Shown piece by piece: positions 11,952 to 22,060 of a DNA stretch of 64,000 nucleotides (position 1 is the first letter of the stretch; every line of letters begins with the position of its first letter). Source of the stretch: Lycorma delicatula (Eukaryota > Arthropoda > Insecta > Hemiptera > Fulgoridae); NCBI RefSeq assembly GCF_047948215.1, contig NC_134456.1, positions 57,985,029 through 58,049,028 of the forward strand, in the 5' to 3' direction. Both the position numbers and the translations under genes were made by a program. The notes under the pieces were generated by a model, which had not been told where the DNA came from, did not search any database, and saw only the letters and a list, made by a program, of their open reading frames with translations.

Positions 11952-13885
11952 TTTTTGATAATTGAGTATTTTTTAGCACTGAATCCAAAAATAACCAATT
12001 TTTCTATCACAAATTTCAAAATTTGTAAAATGTTCAAAAATTGCAAAAATGTGTAATAAAATATATACATTTAAAAAAAAATAATTATACAATATATTCA
12101 CTTTTTTGGCTTATATTCTTTATAGCTAGTCGAGTTGTCTGAAGAGGAGGGCAGGGGTTCATTTACCTCTTATTTCTAATGAAAAATGCTATAAAATAAG
12201 CCTAATTTCTATTATAGTGCATTTTTTAATTATTTATTTAATTAATGTTTTTGAGATACAACATGCCTTTGGAAACCACTCCCCCTCTTCACCCACCCTA
12301 AAAGACTAAAATGTAAAATACTTACAATTCAATGTGTCAAAGTTTGGACAGCTTGTACTTTGCTTCACGCTTTTCTTTCTATGTTCTCTATAGGGTTCAT
12401 CTCGGCGTACATCTAGCAATAGTCTGCCATTATCGTAGTCAATTTTCCTTATCGCTTCTCAGCCTCTTGGCTAAGATCAAAGTGTAGTCCATTTTCCTTG
12501 ATACCTCTTTTCCATTTCTTTCATGTCCTGATGAAATCTTTCACTCATATCTTGACTAATCACACCCAAATTTCTAGGAATGTCTTTGCAAATCGCACCC
12601 AGGTTTCCAGGAAAATAGTCCACATGTGAATTCCTTTTCAAGGAAGTGAACCTTGAAAAATATGCCTAAATTTTTATACTTTTGCAGCTTGTTCTGCTTT
12701 CCAAGATTGTTTTTCTGCAACTTCAGTTTGTTTCTCAAAATTACAATTTTGAAAAGTTTTCTAATGTCAGGACCAGTAAGACACCCTCTTGTAGTTTGGC
12801 AGTTATTAAGACTGAAAATTTGTCACAGATGTGTTTACAACATTTCTATCATCTTTTGGTAAGACTTTGACAAATTGCTTCAACAAGCCTAACTTAATAT
12901 GCAGAGGTGGACGGAGAGAACTTTATTCAGATCTATGAGAGTTTTTCGGAGCACATTTTTGTTTGAGATTCTAACGAAGCTTATTTTGGCCAATCATTCC
13001 TTCAATGTTTCTCTGTCTCTGCTATCCATTCACAAAAAAGAAACAAGGAAACTTTGCGTATCCTCCTTGCTGTCCTAGGAACATTGATATTATTTTGAGA
13101 TTGCCACACGTAATCCACTTATGATTATCGTATTTAATTTTATTGAAAACGAATTCCAAATTATCATAACAGTCTTATAAATGGACAGAATGTGCAATGG
13201 ATATTGATATTCCGATTGTGAAGGACAACACCACAATACAGTCTCTGAATGGTATTTTCGTACAGAATGTTAAATAGAGTCAAAAGTCATATATCAGTGC
13301 ATTTTGCTCTTTCGGAAAAATATGAAGAAAATACTTTTCTCTGTACCTGAACCAAGAAAATGAGGAGCCAGCTGCTAGCAGGTTCTTCTCTTTTAGCCTC
13401 AAACCAAGCAATTCTGAAAAATATATTTTCCACTGACAAAAACGTAATTGATCATGGAAGATGGAAAAAAAAAATTGATGTATGCTGATGGTTGAAACAG
13501 CACTGGGAGTAATTGTATGGTGCATGAGTGGCGCTGATAGCTGCCAATAAACATATTACATCTTGTCACAACCTCTCGGACTCCATGCATTCACTATGCA
13601 ATGGAGAGCCAACTCTCCCGTAGTCTCATCTTCAACTCGCCCTCTGCTTCAGACCACTAACTGTTTAGCTATAAGAATGCACAGTATAAGCAAAAAAAGT
13701 GAATTTATTACATTGATTATAAAAAAAAAAGTTATGTCTATTTTACAGTATCACATTTTTGCAATTTTTCAACTTTACCAATTTCGAAATTTGCTATTTG
13801 TGAAAAATCCTGATATGATAGAAAAAATGAAGGTTATTTTTGCATTCAGCGCTAAAAAATACTAGGAATCAATTACCAAAAATTA
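11952..13885 (-). mobile_element. DNA transposon with about 120-bp TIRs, family unassigned
   Basis: The ends are long imperfect inverted repeats: 11952-12070 and the reverse complement of 13735-13885 share TTTTTGRTAATTGA, GTATTTTTTAGC and CTGAATNCAAAAATAACC, then later AAAAATTGCAAAAATGTG. Between them the minus strand holds a frame-broken protein gene (12300-13640). Readable pieces are EKNLLAAGSSFSWFR and REKYFLHIF (N-terminal side, about 13300-13400), KQFVKVLPKDDR (about 12850) and SERFHQDMKEMEKRYQGKW near the C end (about 12500-12560). The RFHQD..ME.RYQG.W phrase recurs in uncharacterised arthropod transposon proteins as far as I recall. I cannot name the superfamily. Stops and the U2 insertion show it is dead. 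Confidence 0.65.
12435..12499 (+). pseudogene. U2 snRNA 5'-end fragment flanked by a 16-bp TSD
   Basis: Bases 12451-12488 match the 5' end of the spliceosomal U2 snRNA (starts ATCGCTTCTC, contains TTGGCTAAGATCAAAGTGTA), with two substitutions against the insect consensus I know. They include about nt 1-38 of U2 and then stop before the branch-site-pairing region is complete. The fragment is bounded by GTAGTCAATTTTCCTT (12435-12450) and GTAGTCCATTTTCCTT (12484-12499), a 15/16 direct repeat. The U2 bases GTAGT overlap the right repeat, so there is 5-nt microhomology at the junction. It lies inside the transposase remnant and splits the RYQGKW codons from the following ones. This is a processed fragment, not a functional U2 gene. 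Confidence 0.82.
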
Positions 13886-14755
13886 AAAAATATTCCATAA
13901 TCCAAATTTTGCAGGCTTGTGATATTAATTAGATAAGGAAAATGCAACAAGATCTTTGCTTTTAAAATATTTCACTAAGCATCTTTAAGTGACTGTGAAC
14001 ATCTTTTTAAAAATGATAGAAACATATCTTTGTTGATACAAAGAAAAGTTGAAAAAATATAGTACTTTAAAACAGTGCATGGAAAAATTAAGAGAAAACT
14101 GAGGAATAAACCTATAAACGTATTATCAAATTTATGAATAAATCTCTCCCTAACCATTGTTAAGGAGAGAAGAGATTTACAAGAGGCAAGTATATGTATA
14201 GAGGCAGTACTACATAGAGGGGGTGTAATTAATCAAATTTTTGGATGAGAGAAAAGAGAATGATACTTAGGATAGATATTTTTTAGAGTTAATATATTTA
14301 CTTAGTCATTTTCCAGTTTTTGGGAAATATTTTTAATTTCAGTAGATAACAAAAAGATTAATTTTTCAATTTTATTTCTTCATTATTTTTTTAACTAGTT
14401 AATTGCTCAAAGTCAAATTTGCTCTATTCAATTTTTTTTCTACATTATTATTTCTTTAACCAGCTAATCATAAGTCAAATTTGTTGTACTCAGTGAAAAT
14501 TAATCATAAAAAAATTATATTTACTTGTCTTTGTTATCACTGAAACAACATGATTGTAAGAGAAAAGCAGTAATTTGAAATTTATCATCAGTCGTTATAT
14601 TTTTAGAAGAATTATGATCATTGTGATTCTAAATAATATGAATCTCTGTCTAATTCTTCTGAAGAGTACCTAATAAAACATTAGGTTCTATTATTTTACT
14701 TAATTAGATTAATATACAAGAACAGAACTTTTTAATTATGCACCAACAGAGATAT
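13886..14755. other. AT-rich intronic DNA, nothing recognised
   Basis: Intron 5 sequence between the TIR transposon and the mariner remnant. No supportable feature. Confidence 0.5.
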
Positions 14756-14859
14756 TTAGTAATGTGCGATTGGCAGGCATTGTGTTCCTCATCACCTTCA
14801 CTGTAACGTGTTCTATTGATATCTCATTTAGTTTTTGTTTTATTGTTGTTAGTAGCGAT

Positions 14860-15950
14860 TTTTTAATGTACGATTTTCAGAGCACTAAAATTTTGCGTGA
14901 AACTGGGAGAAAAACTTTCACAGAAGCGTTTCAACTTTTGAAACAAGCATATGAGATTTAGAAGTTTTCACGATATAAAAGTGATTGACAGTCAACTGAA
15001 TGAAGATGACCCTCAATCAGGAAGGACTTCTTGACACCCACATTCAGAAAATCAATGATCTGGTGCGTGTAAATTGCAGATAAGACTATCAGAGAAATTG
15101 CAGATAAGACTATCAGAGAAATTGCAGATGAGTTTAGTATCTCAATTGGATCAGTCATGACAATTTGACTGAAAAACTGAACATGCATGGAGTTGCAGCA
15201 AAGTTTGTTCCTCGTTTGATGACAGACAGCAGAAAGAACATTGAGTGGATGTTTGTCAGCAAATTCTTGAACAAGCCAATGACAATGAAACATTTGTGCA
15301 AAGGATCATAACGGGAGATGAAAGCTGGGTTTATAGCTATGACACTGAGACAGAAGTTCAATCATCACAGTAGATTGGCAAAGGATCTCCATACCTCACG
15401 AAAGTACACATCTTTCTTGATCCAATGTCAAGTGATGATCTCTGTTTTTTGATTTTAATGGAATTGTGCGTTTTGAATTCTTGCCTCAAGTTGAAAACAG
15501 TGAACCTTATGTACTATAAAGGCATTTTACAACTGTTTCATGAAAAATCTGCAAAAAGAGACTTGTGGTGAGACAACACTGATGGTTCTTCACTATGAAA
15601 ATGCACCCGTACACTCAAGCTTTGTCAATTCGTCAGTTTTGTGCCAAAAATCAGATGACGAACACTTCCTCAATTTTCCTACTCACCAAACCTGGCTTCT
15701 TGCTATTTTTTCTTATTTCCGAAATTAAAATCAGTGAAAGGATGCAGTTTTAAGACTTGAGGACATTAAAGCAAATTTGTCACTGACCTTAAAGGCAATT
15801 TCAAATGAAGCTATCCAGGAGACTGCTTTGCAAAGTAGAAACACCGCTGGGAAAAGTTGTGTCAATAGGGAAGGGGAGGGCAGTACTGGGGGGAGGGATA
15901 AGGACCAATAATCTGTAAAATTAATAAAAAAAGATTAAAAAAATAATGTT
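14860..15950 (+). mobile_element. Degenerate mariner transposase with internal codon duplication
   Basis: Plus-strand mariner remnant. In order: KILRETGRKTFTEAFQLLKQAY (14886-14950, N-terminal helix-turn-helix), DDPQSGRTS-like linker (15007-15035), TIREIADEFSISIGSV (about 15110-15155), MHGVAAKFVPRLMTD (15183-15225), ETFVQRIITGDESWVYSYD (15287-15345, first catalytic Asp), LHYENAPVHSS (15590-15625, second catalytic block, with Glu where Asp is usual), then a C-terminal stretch ending REGEGSTG-like and an A-rich end. At least four frameshifts. An 8-codon tandem duplication lies at 15071-15118. It sits in the intron between exons 5 and 6 of the minus-strand gene. Confidence 0.82.
15071..15130 (+). 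repeat. 24-bp in-frame tandem duplication within the mariner remnant
   Basis: The unit starting AAATTGCAGATAAGACTATC recurs at 15071 and 15095, with a partial third at 15119. The period is 24 bp, so it duplicates eight codons (EIADKTIR) of the helix-turn-helix region without shifting the frame. Confidence 0.95.
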
Positions 15951-16139
15951 TATTTTTTTTTTAACAGAGTGATAACAGTCACTGGGCACAGCAAAATAGA
16001 AAACTAAACGATTTTTATATAAGATTTTTTTTAAAGTTTATATAGTTAATTTACTAAGCATTTGGTACTGCTGGTATTAATACAATTTTATAAATTAAAT
16101 TTCCACTTACCAACATTTAAGTGTAAATACTGGTACTTT

Positions 16140-16505
16140 CAGAGCTGTTGCTCTATCTTCAGGGATTTTCTAAAAGATGTTAATTTAAATTCAAATCTAT
16201 AATCATTTTTAAATTAAACTGTTATGTTCATCATAATCAGTCGTCAAGAATAAAATTAATTCATATTTCATGTTTGTAAATAATTTAAGTAAGTAACATC
16301 ATGTTTGTAAGATGTTTGCGACTACGTCAATAAGACAGTAACGTCATTTTTGCGACTATTATAATAGTCACAAACATGACAAATTAATTTTATTCTTGAC
16401 GACAAGCTATTTTGAACATAACAGTTCAATTTAAAAACGATTTTTGATTTGAATTTAAATTAATATCTTTTAGAAAATCCCTGAAGATGGAGTAACAGCT
16501 CCATA
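16140..16505. mobile_element. Foldback MITE with about 130-bp inverted arms
   Basis: The two halves are near-perfect reverse complements. Left arm from about 16140 (GAGCTGTTGCTCTATCTTCA, then GGGATTTTCTAAAAGAT, then AAGAATAAAATTAATT); right arm to about 16505 with the same order on the opposite strand. Arms match at roughly nine of ten bases over about 130 bp, leaving a spacer near 16290-16370. It has no coding sequence. Structure fits a miniature inverted-repeat element; no TSD was resolved. Confidence 0.82.
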
Positions 16506-16666
16506 TATATATAAAATATATATTTTGTGCATAATATGCACAAAATATTTTATAATTTTGTCATATTTTTTAAGTTGGCTAGTGTTACTGAACTGATTAA
16601 TGAAACTACAGAATCATACATATATCATTTTAATTATAAAATTAAAACATGCAACAAATAATTTAC

Positions 16667-16971
16667 CTCTTTCTCATTGTCTGAATTATTGAGGCAAGTC
16701 GGAGTGTTACTAGCAGATGGTGATTTAGACTGAAAACTAGTAGCTGTAGATATGGGTGCTACAGATGCTGGAGAAATAGCTCTGCTGGACAGTGAGCTAC
16801 CATGTGACCTACTGGGAGTGCTTTTTCTAGAATGACTTACTGCTGATGCTGCTAATGGTCGCAAAGTACTAGATTTAGGTATTTTTGTATGTGTAGAATA
16901 CAGTCTTTCAGTTTTCTTTTCATCTCTATCTGTCACATTAGTACCTAACTTTGATGGAGTTTTTAGTCGCG
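16667..16971 (-). CDS. Exon 5 of Ser/Pro-rich protein gene
   Basis: The largest coding exon. The acceptor is GTTTTATAG, the donor GAG|GTAAATTAT. It is entered in phase 1 (the A from exon 4 plus CG gives Thr) and leaves in phase 0. It encodes about 102 residues (roughly residues 171-272). It starts with RLKTPSKLG. Some 23 serines fall in this exon, together with many SP/TP pairs and basic residues, for example RKSTPSRSHGSSLSSR followed by AISPAS. It ends with an acidic NNSDNEKE. This composition indicates a disordered, phosphorylatable, basic linker of the type common in microtubule-associated and centrosomal proteins. That comparison is by composition only; no domain was recognised. Confidence 0.8.
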
Positions 16972-17760
16972 CTATAAAACAAATTGAAAATATTAATCGG
17001 TGATATTTAATGTTAAATAATGAGTAGTAGTAATTAATGAGCTGTAGAATATACTATTACACAAACTAAATAAATAATATTACTTCAAATAATGTTTCTA
17101 CCTGATTAGTAATAGTTACTGATTAGTTAAGTCTTTATACTGATTAGTTAGTATCAGTATAAAGAGGAGATAATTAATTTTCTTATATACCTTTTGTAAA
17201 GTTATCTGGCAGTAATTCTGAGGAAGAAAATTTACATTAACAGTTCTCCATTTTGAGGCAAATATAAAATAATTAGCAGCTCCTGAATTTTTGGTTTGAA
17301 GGTTTTTTGATCCCATGGGGAGTTTGAATTTTATATACTTTTTCTGCAGTACATTTGAAAACTAATTTAAAAAAATATAATAAAAAAAACTTTCCTGCTT
17401 TTCTTTTCCTGTGATTTACTATTTCCTTATTTCTGTATCTTCATATTTGACAATTATGAAAAAAAAAATATGCACAAAATAATAATTTCTTAAAATATTT
17501 TTTTGGCAGAATCTGAATTATAGTATGGTGAACAAAAAAGCTGTATAATTTTGACAAAAAATTGCTATAAAATATCTGATTTTTTTGTGCTTAATAAATT
17601 TGGACAAATCTATAACTTAGGTAATTACATAAATTAAATGCATCGCTGAATAAATAAATATACATGAGATTGCTTTAAAATGCACCGGCCTATATTAATC
17701 TTTAACAAGAGATGTTATTATTTGAGAAGTATTTTTTGTTTGTTTAACAATTCTGAAATT
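16972..17760 (-). other. Intron 4, proximal part
   Basis: AT-rich sequence directly upstream of exon 5 on the minus strand. No feature beyond the polypyrimidine tract and acceptor of exon 5. Confidence 0.5.
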
Positions 17761-17764
17761 TCAT

Positions 17765-17940
17765 GCGCAGAGTGATTCACATAGTGTTATAACCCCTTTT
17801 TGAGCTCATTTTACTAGCGAAAGCAATTGAAAATTTCATATAAATATGCGTCCGGAAATGCTACGTTATCGAGTTACGGCTAGCGAAAGATTTCGCCCTA
17901 ATTCCTGAGTAAAGAGTGAAATAAAACCATACTTTAATTC
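17765..17940. repeat. Possible transposon terminus
   Basis: Begins with CGCAGAGTGATTCACATAG, which resembles the CAGAGTG-type ends of Tc1/mariner relatives, followed by a block containing GCGTCCGGAAATGCTACG and ATCGAGTTACGGCTAGCG. The wording looks like an interspersed insect repeat, but this window contains only one copy and no partner terminus was found. So the call is tentative. Confidence 0.35.
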
Positions 17941-17981
17941 TAGAAACCCAAATTAGGTAAACTGAAATGGTTTTTTCTTAC

Positions 17982-18015
17982 CTGACAAATTGAATAATAT
18001 AGGTTTCAGTACCAT
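17982..18015 (-). CDS. Candidate alternative first coding exon
   Basis: Hypothetical. On the minus strand an ATG (18013-18015) in a fair context (G at -3 and +4) is followed by 11 codons (MVLKPILFNLS) and a strong donor G|GTAAGAAAA. It exits in phase 1, the phase exon 5 requires, so splicing to 16971 would give an in-frame shorter protein beginning with these residues and continuing RLKTPSKLG. The frame is open upstream of the ATG for about 35 more codons. A CpG-richer island lies 0.3-1.2 kb upstream. The flanking sequence may be transposon-derived, so the match may be coincidental. Confidence 0.25.
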
Positions 18016-18253
18016 ATCCGAGTAGTTTTCATTCCAGACAAAACAGAAAGATTTGTTTTTTCCGTTTATAACACAAAACGTTTTCAAATGGCTATTAAAT
18101 GCGTAAAAAATTTATCATCAAAACTTTTAAAGAATTAAGTTCTGAAAAAATTTATGTAAAATAGCCCAATAAAAAACAAATACAAATTCAAGAAATCTGA
18201 TCTTATTACTAACATTTATCGTATGAAAACTTTGAAATGTTAACTACAGAAAT

Positions 18254-18424
18254 TTAAGTTAACAAAAACAATCGATAACTGTTAATTATAAGTGATAATT
18301 TTTCAAGAATCTGTCCTACTTCGATACATTTGGCTGCACTTTGGATTGCTAGCATTACTCTCCGCAATTCTGCACTACTTTCCTTGTTTTGTGCGGCTGT
18401 ATCTTTAATCCGAGCAACCAACTC
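18254..18424 (-). other. Short helical reading frame, possible transposon-derived exon
   Basis: A 56-residue open frame on the minus strand with no early ATG. It contains VARIKDTAAQNKESSAELRR, then VMLAIQSAAK and GQILEKLS, and ends at TAA (18254-18256). It is rich in Ala/Lys/Glu and would form amphipathic helices. It loosely resembles C-terminal tails of zeste/Myb-like proteins carried by some transposons. That comparison is from memory and weak. The frame is closed upstream by TGA, so if real it is a fragment or an exon whose acceptor I cannot place. Confidence 0.3.
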
Positions 18425-19180
18425 TCACGCGTATGAATTTTCTGTTTACACAATTTTTCATCCATCCCCCACACGCATAGGTGGCCAGGTGTGTGACCCG
18501 CCGCGACCCATCGCTCTGGAAATTGCTCATTTAACTACGTCGAACGTCACGTGAGAAGTGGGTAGGCGACACCACTGTACTGAAAGTACAGCGATATCTT
18601 GATGCTAGTGAAACATCAAATAGCAGAGGTAATTGTTCCTGAGGAATCCCCCAAGTAAATTTCGGAATTTAGATGTCCTGGGAGAACGAATGATCTAATT
18701 AGTAGCTAATCGTAAATTAGACCGTACCACGCGTTGATCGGTGTTTGAAATTACTATTGTGTGTAGACTGACTTCTCTCGAAGTGTGTTCGTTGTTAAGG
18801 TTATTATAATACCATCACGAGTAAACAGCCTTGTAACTTGTAATCAACAGTTGCAATATCGCAAACTAGGAGGAGGATCTCGTGGTTAAAGATTTTATAT
18901 TCGTTGATTATGGTAACGATGCAGCTTGATGCAAGTATCCTCCACACCATAGACTGGAGACCTCCGAACCGTCGGGAAAGGCGTCGTGTACTAATATCTG
19001 AAGCGAGTTGAATAATTAAATAATGATGTGCAGAATGGTCGCAGTAGTACTAATGCTACTTAAAGTGTACCAATTTCTCGTAGCGTATGGAATAGTTTCT
19101 CTATTTTAAGATTTGGAACTCTGCGGTTAGGAAAACGTCTTTGATGTTCTGCAGCAGCAGCAGTTGCTGCAGAACACACA
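18320..19180. promoter_or_regulatory. CpG-richer island inside intron 4
   Basis: About 0.85 kb with visibly higher G+C and many CpG dinucleotides compared with flanks made mostly of A and T. It contains GTCACGTGA at 18546-18554 (a CACGTG E-box core), a perfect 7-bp hairpin (18575-18591), and a perfect 12-bp hairpin TGTTCTGCAGCA/TGCTGCAGAACA (19145-19176) followed by a CA repeat. No convincing long reading frame on either strand. Either an unmethylated regulatory island or the body of an unrecognised mobile element. Confidence 0.35.
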
Positions 19181-19202
19181 CACACAGACACACACACACA
19201 CA
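19174..19202. repeat. (CA)n microsatellite
   Basis: Interrupted CA repeat (one GA interruption) of about 28 bp, immediately after the 12-bp hairpin. Confidence 0.9.
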
Positions 19203-19599
19203 GCAACTATTCACAACAGTATCGCAGAACATGCAATACACTGATGACATAAAATGCGATGTTGGGTAGCTGATTCTATATTAAAAACTTAAGAAATCGT
19301 AATTTCTCAAATTTTCAATTTGACGGTGAATTCGAGAAATATATATATACCTTTATTGTCAGTATAACATACTACTGGCTTTATTTTATTTATATCTTTA
19401 ATATAACGCATTTTTTGTTTTAATGCACTTTGTAGGAAAGCAAACATCTTTTGTTCATGTAAACACTTCTCGTTTTCGTACGGTAAGTATTAACATCAGA
19501 TTTCTTTTACTTTTATTTGTTTTTTATTGGGTTGTTTTAGAATACAGTTTCAACTGGATAAATAGACCAGTCTCACACCACTATTCTGCACCTTTATTT

Positions 19600-22060
19600 T
19601 TTCTTCTATTCCAACTTTTATTCTGACAATTTCCTGTTAATTTTTATAACAACTCACAGATATAACAACTCCCAACTCACATATACTCATACTTATTTTC
19701 TTTTGTTATTCTCCATTCCTGTGTTACTAGTTGATCTAAATCTTCAATTCATTTTTTTACTATTATTTTTTTCTTTATAATCATTTATTCTCATATACTA
19801 TGATTATTTAAATTCAAGTTCAACTGTAATTTTTCAGTCTCTCTGGCAAGATCATTCAGCATGTTGTGTTGTTAATTTCCTCTATCTCCCATTAAGAGTC
19901 AATCAACTTCATCCTGTTTAACCTTTCTCCATTTTAGTTCTTAAAAACCTCCTTTAGATTTAAACAATTTTGCTGACAGAATATCCTCTCTCTAAGCTTC
20001 TGTTTTAATATCAATAGATTCGGACACATTACAAACTTAATTCCTACTTTTAACAATTCTGTATTTTACATGGTCCATTAATGGTTTATTCTCTCTCTTA
20101 TCCTAAAACTCCTTATTTGTTAGTTCAATATTGATTATAAAGATACTATCAAATATCTTATTAAAAATCAAGAAATATTAGACAATGTAAACAGATATTA
20201 CCTTCTGCAACACAAAAATTGCATTGATTATACAGAAATTTCTGAAAGCCACCTGATCTACTAGAGAAGTGAGATTCAAACTCCATTATTAATTCAATTT
20301 GTAATAACAGCCATAAAACTTATACTTAACTGATAGTAGAATAATATGGCAATATCAGATTGGATTGCACTATTAATATAATATTTTTTTGTTCTACACA
20401 GAAGTTAAATACCCACCACAGTTCATCCTTCAGCTACTCCCTACCTACTTTTAACTATTCATTAATCATACAATCTAATCCTTCAATTTTTTCATTCATC
20501 ATTCTTATGAGATTCTATACTTCCTAACTAAATTATATTCAAACATTTGAGAATTAGTCAAACATCCTCACTATTAGTCCATCGAATAATTCCTTGTAGA
20601 ACTTGCACCTAAAATCTATTTCCTTGGTAGCAATTACTAACCTTTTTGCCTTCAACTACCTTCTTTGATGACTTCTATTTTGCCTTCTTTGACATCTTTT
20701 CAAATATTAGCCAGTCAATTCTATATTCTCTATTCCCACACAGTTTCCAAAGTATTATTCTGTGGCTTTAACATTTGCTCTGAACGCCCAATTGTCAATT
20801 ACTATGTTAATTATGTCTTCCATATAGACATCCTCAATTTCCTTATCAGTCATTGTGCACTTTATTTCATTAAGTTTTTCCATCTAGACCTACTCCTCTC
20901 ATTTTATTTACTTTTTTTTTGAAAGAAGGTGTTTGAAGAAAAATAAACACATTCCTCACTTTCATCCAAACTAAAACTACTATACAACCATCTCCTCTCA
21001 ATTACTCCCTCTTACATTTGTATTATTGAGTAATTATATATCTTCCTCTACCATATTTTGTACAAAGTAATAAAATATTTCTACTTCCTCTTCTGTATTT
21101 TGTTTGTTAGTGCATACAATTGAATGATTTTTACTCTCCATCTATGTTTCCCTACAGGTTACCATGTTATTTTTGAAAATCTGTACAAATAACACTTCCT
21201 TGAAGAAAGCTGATTCACCACGTTGACATTTATAAAACAATCTGTACTTCATAACTGTCAGTTCAAATTTTCTCACAAATTTTTTCTCTAGTTTTTTTAC
21301 TCTTTCCCCAGGTAACAAGTTTGATCCTATTAATAGTTCTATTAGTTTTTTAGTCTGATCTTCCCTTGTTTACTATTTACTACCCTTCATGCTCAACTAT
21401 AATTACTGCTTTTCATTTCCTATATCAAATTTTTTTCTATCAGATAACATATTTCTGTTTTTTCCAGGATTAATTTGGCCTTTCTCCTAAAAATGCTTTT
21501 CATGTTCCTTTCCATCTTGCACAATCTTTTCGATCTATCATTATCTGTTATTTACTTCTCATGCAAATCTAAAAAAAATTTCAGTTTTGCATTTTCAGTA
21601 TTTTGATTACTGGTTTAATTCATTTATCTTTTCCTATGTAGTAAAAAAAGCTCACCATTCCTTATCAAAATTTCACTATCTTAATTTATTTATCTCTGAT
21701 ATGCTTGATTTTATCCCTTACTCTTAGGGAATGCTTTTTTTCATTCCTTCAATCCTTCATTACTTCAATCTGTTTCTATTCATCACTTCTATCTTCCCCC
21801 ATATACCTCATATTATAAATCTGTCTCATTAATATGGATTTATTTTCATTACTTTTATTACTCATCTTAAAGTTATCTTTCTCAAGTGTATCCACTCACA
21901 ATTTCCTTTGTATCATCTAACAAACTGATAACCTTGTCCTACCACCTTTCTCCCATATTTATACCATAAATTGTTATTCTTTGTTATTATTTAACACAAT
22001 TCCCTGTTCATGACTTTTCATTTCTCTAATTAAAGAATCAGTTCTCATATAAAAATGATA
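19600..22060 (-). mobile_element. Heavily degraded LINE remnant
   Basis: Minus-strand non-LTR retrotransposon relic, deduced from scattered phrases in broken frames. Around 21110-21150 (minus) it reads IIQLYALTN, the I.V.YAPT block of the endonuclease; around 20890-20950 SRSRWKNLMK-like wording; near 20270 EFESHFSSRSGGFQK, comparable to the reverse-transcriptase motif around QFGFRKG. Stops occur every 10-20 codons. Long T/C-rich runs on the plus strand reflect the purine-rich coding strand. Boundaries are approximate and the clade is not determined. Confidence 0.5.

Noticed and set aside
12451..12488. A functional U2 snRNA gene
   Set aside because: Only the first 33-38 nt are present; the branch-site region, Sm site and 3' stem-loops are absent.
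18330..18554. A plus-strand protein of 74 residues beginning at TTG
   Set aside because: There is no ATG at the start, no recognisable motif, and the opposite strand has a more protein-like frame.
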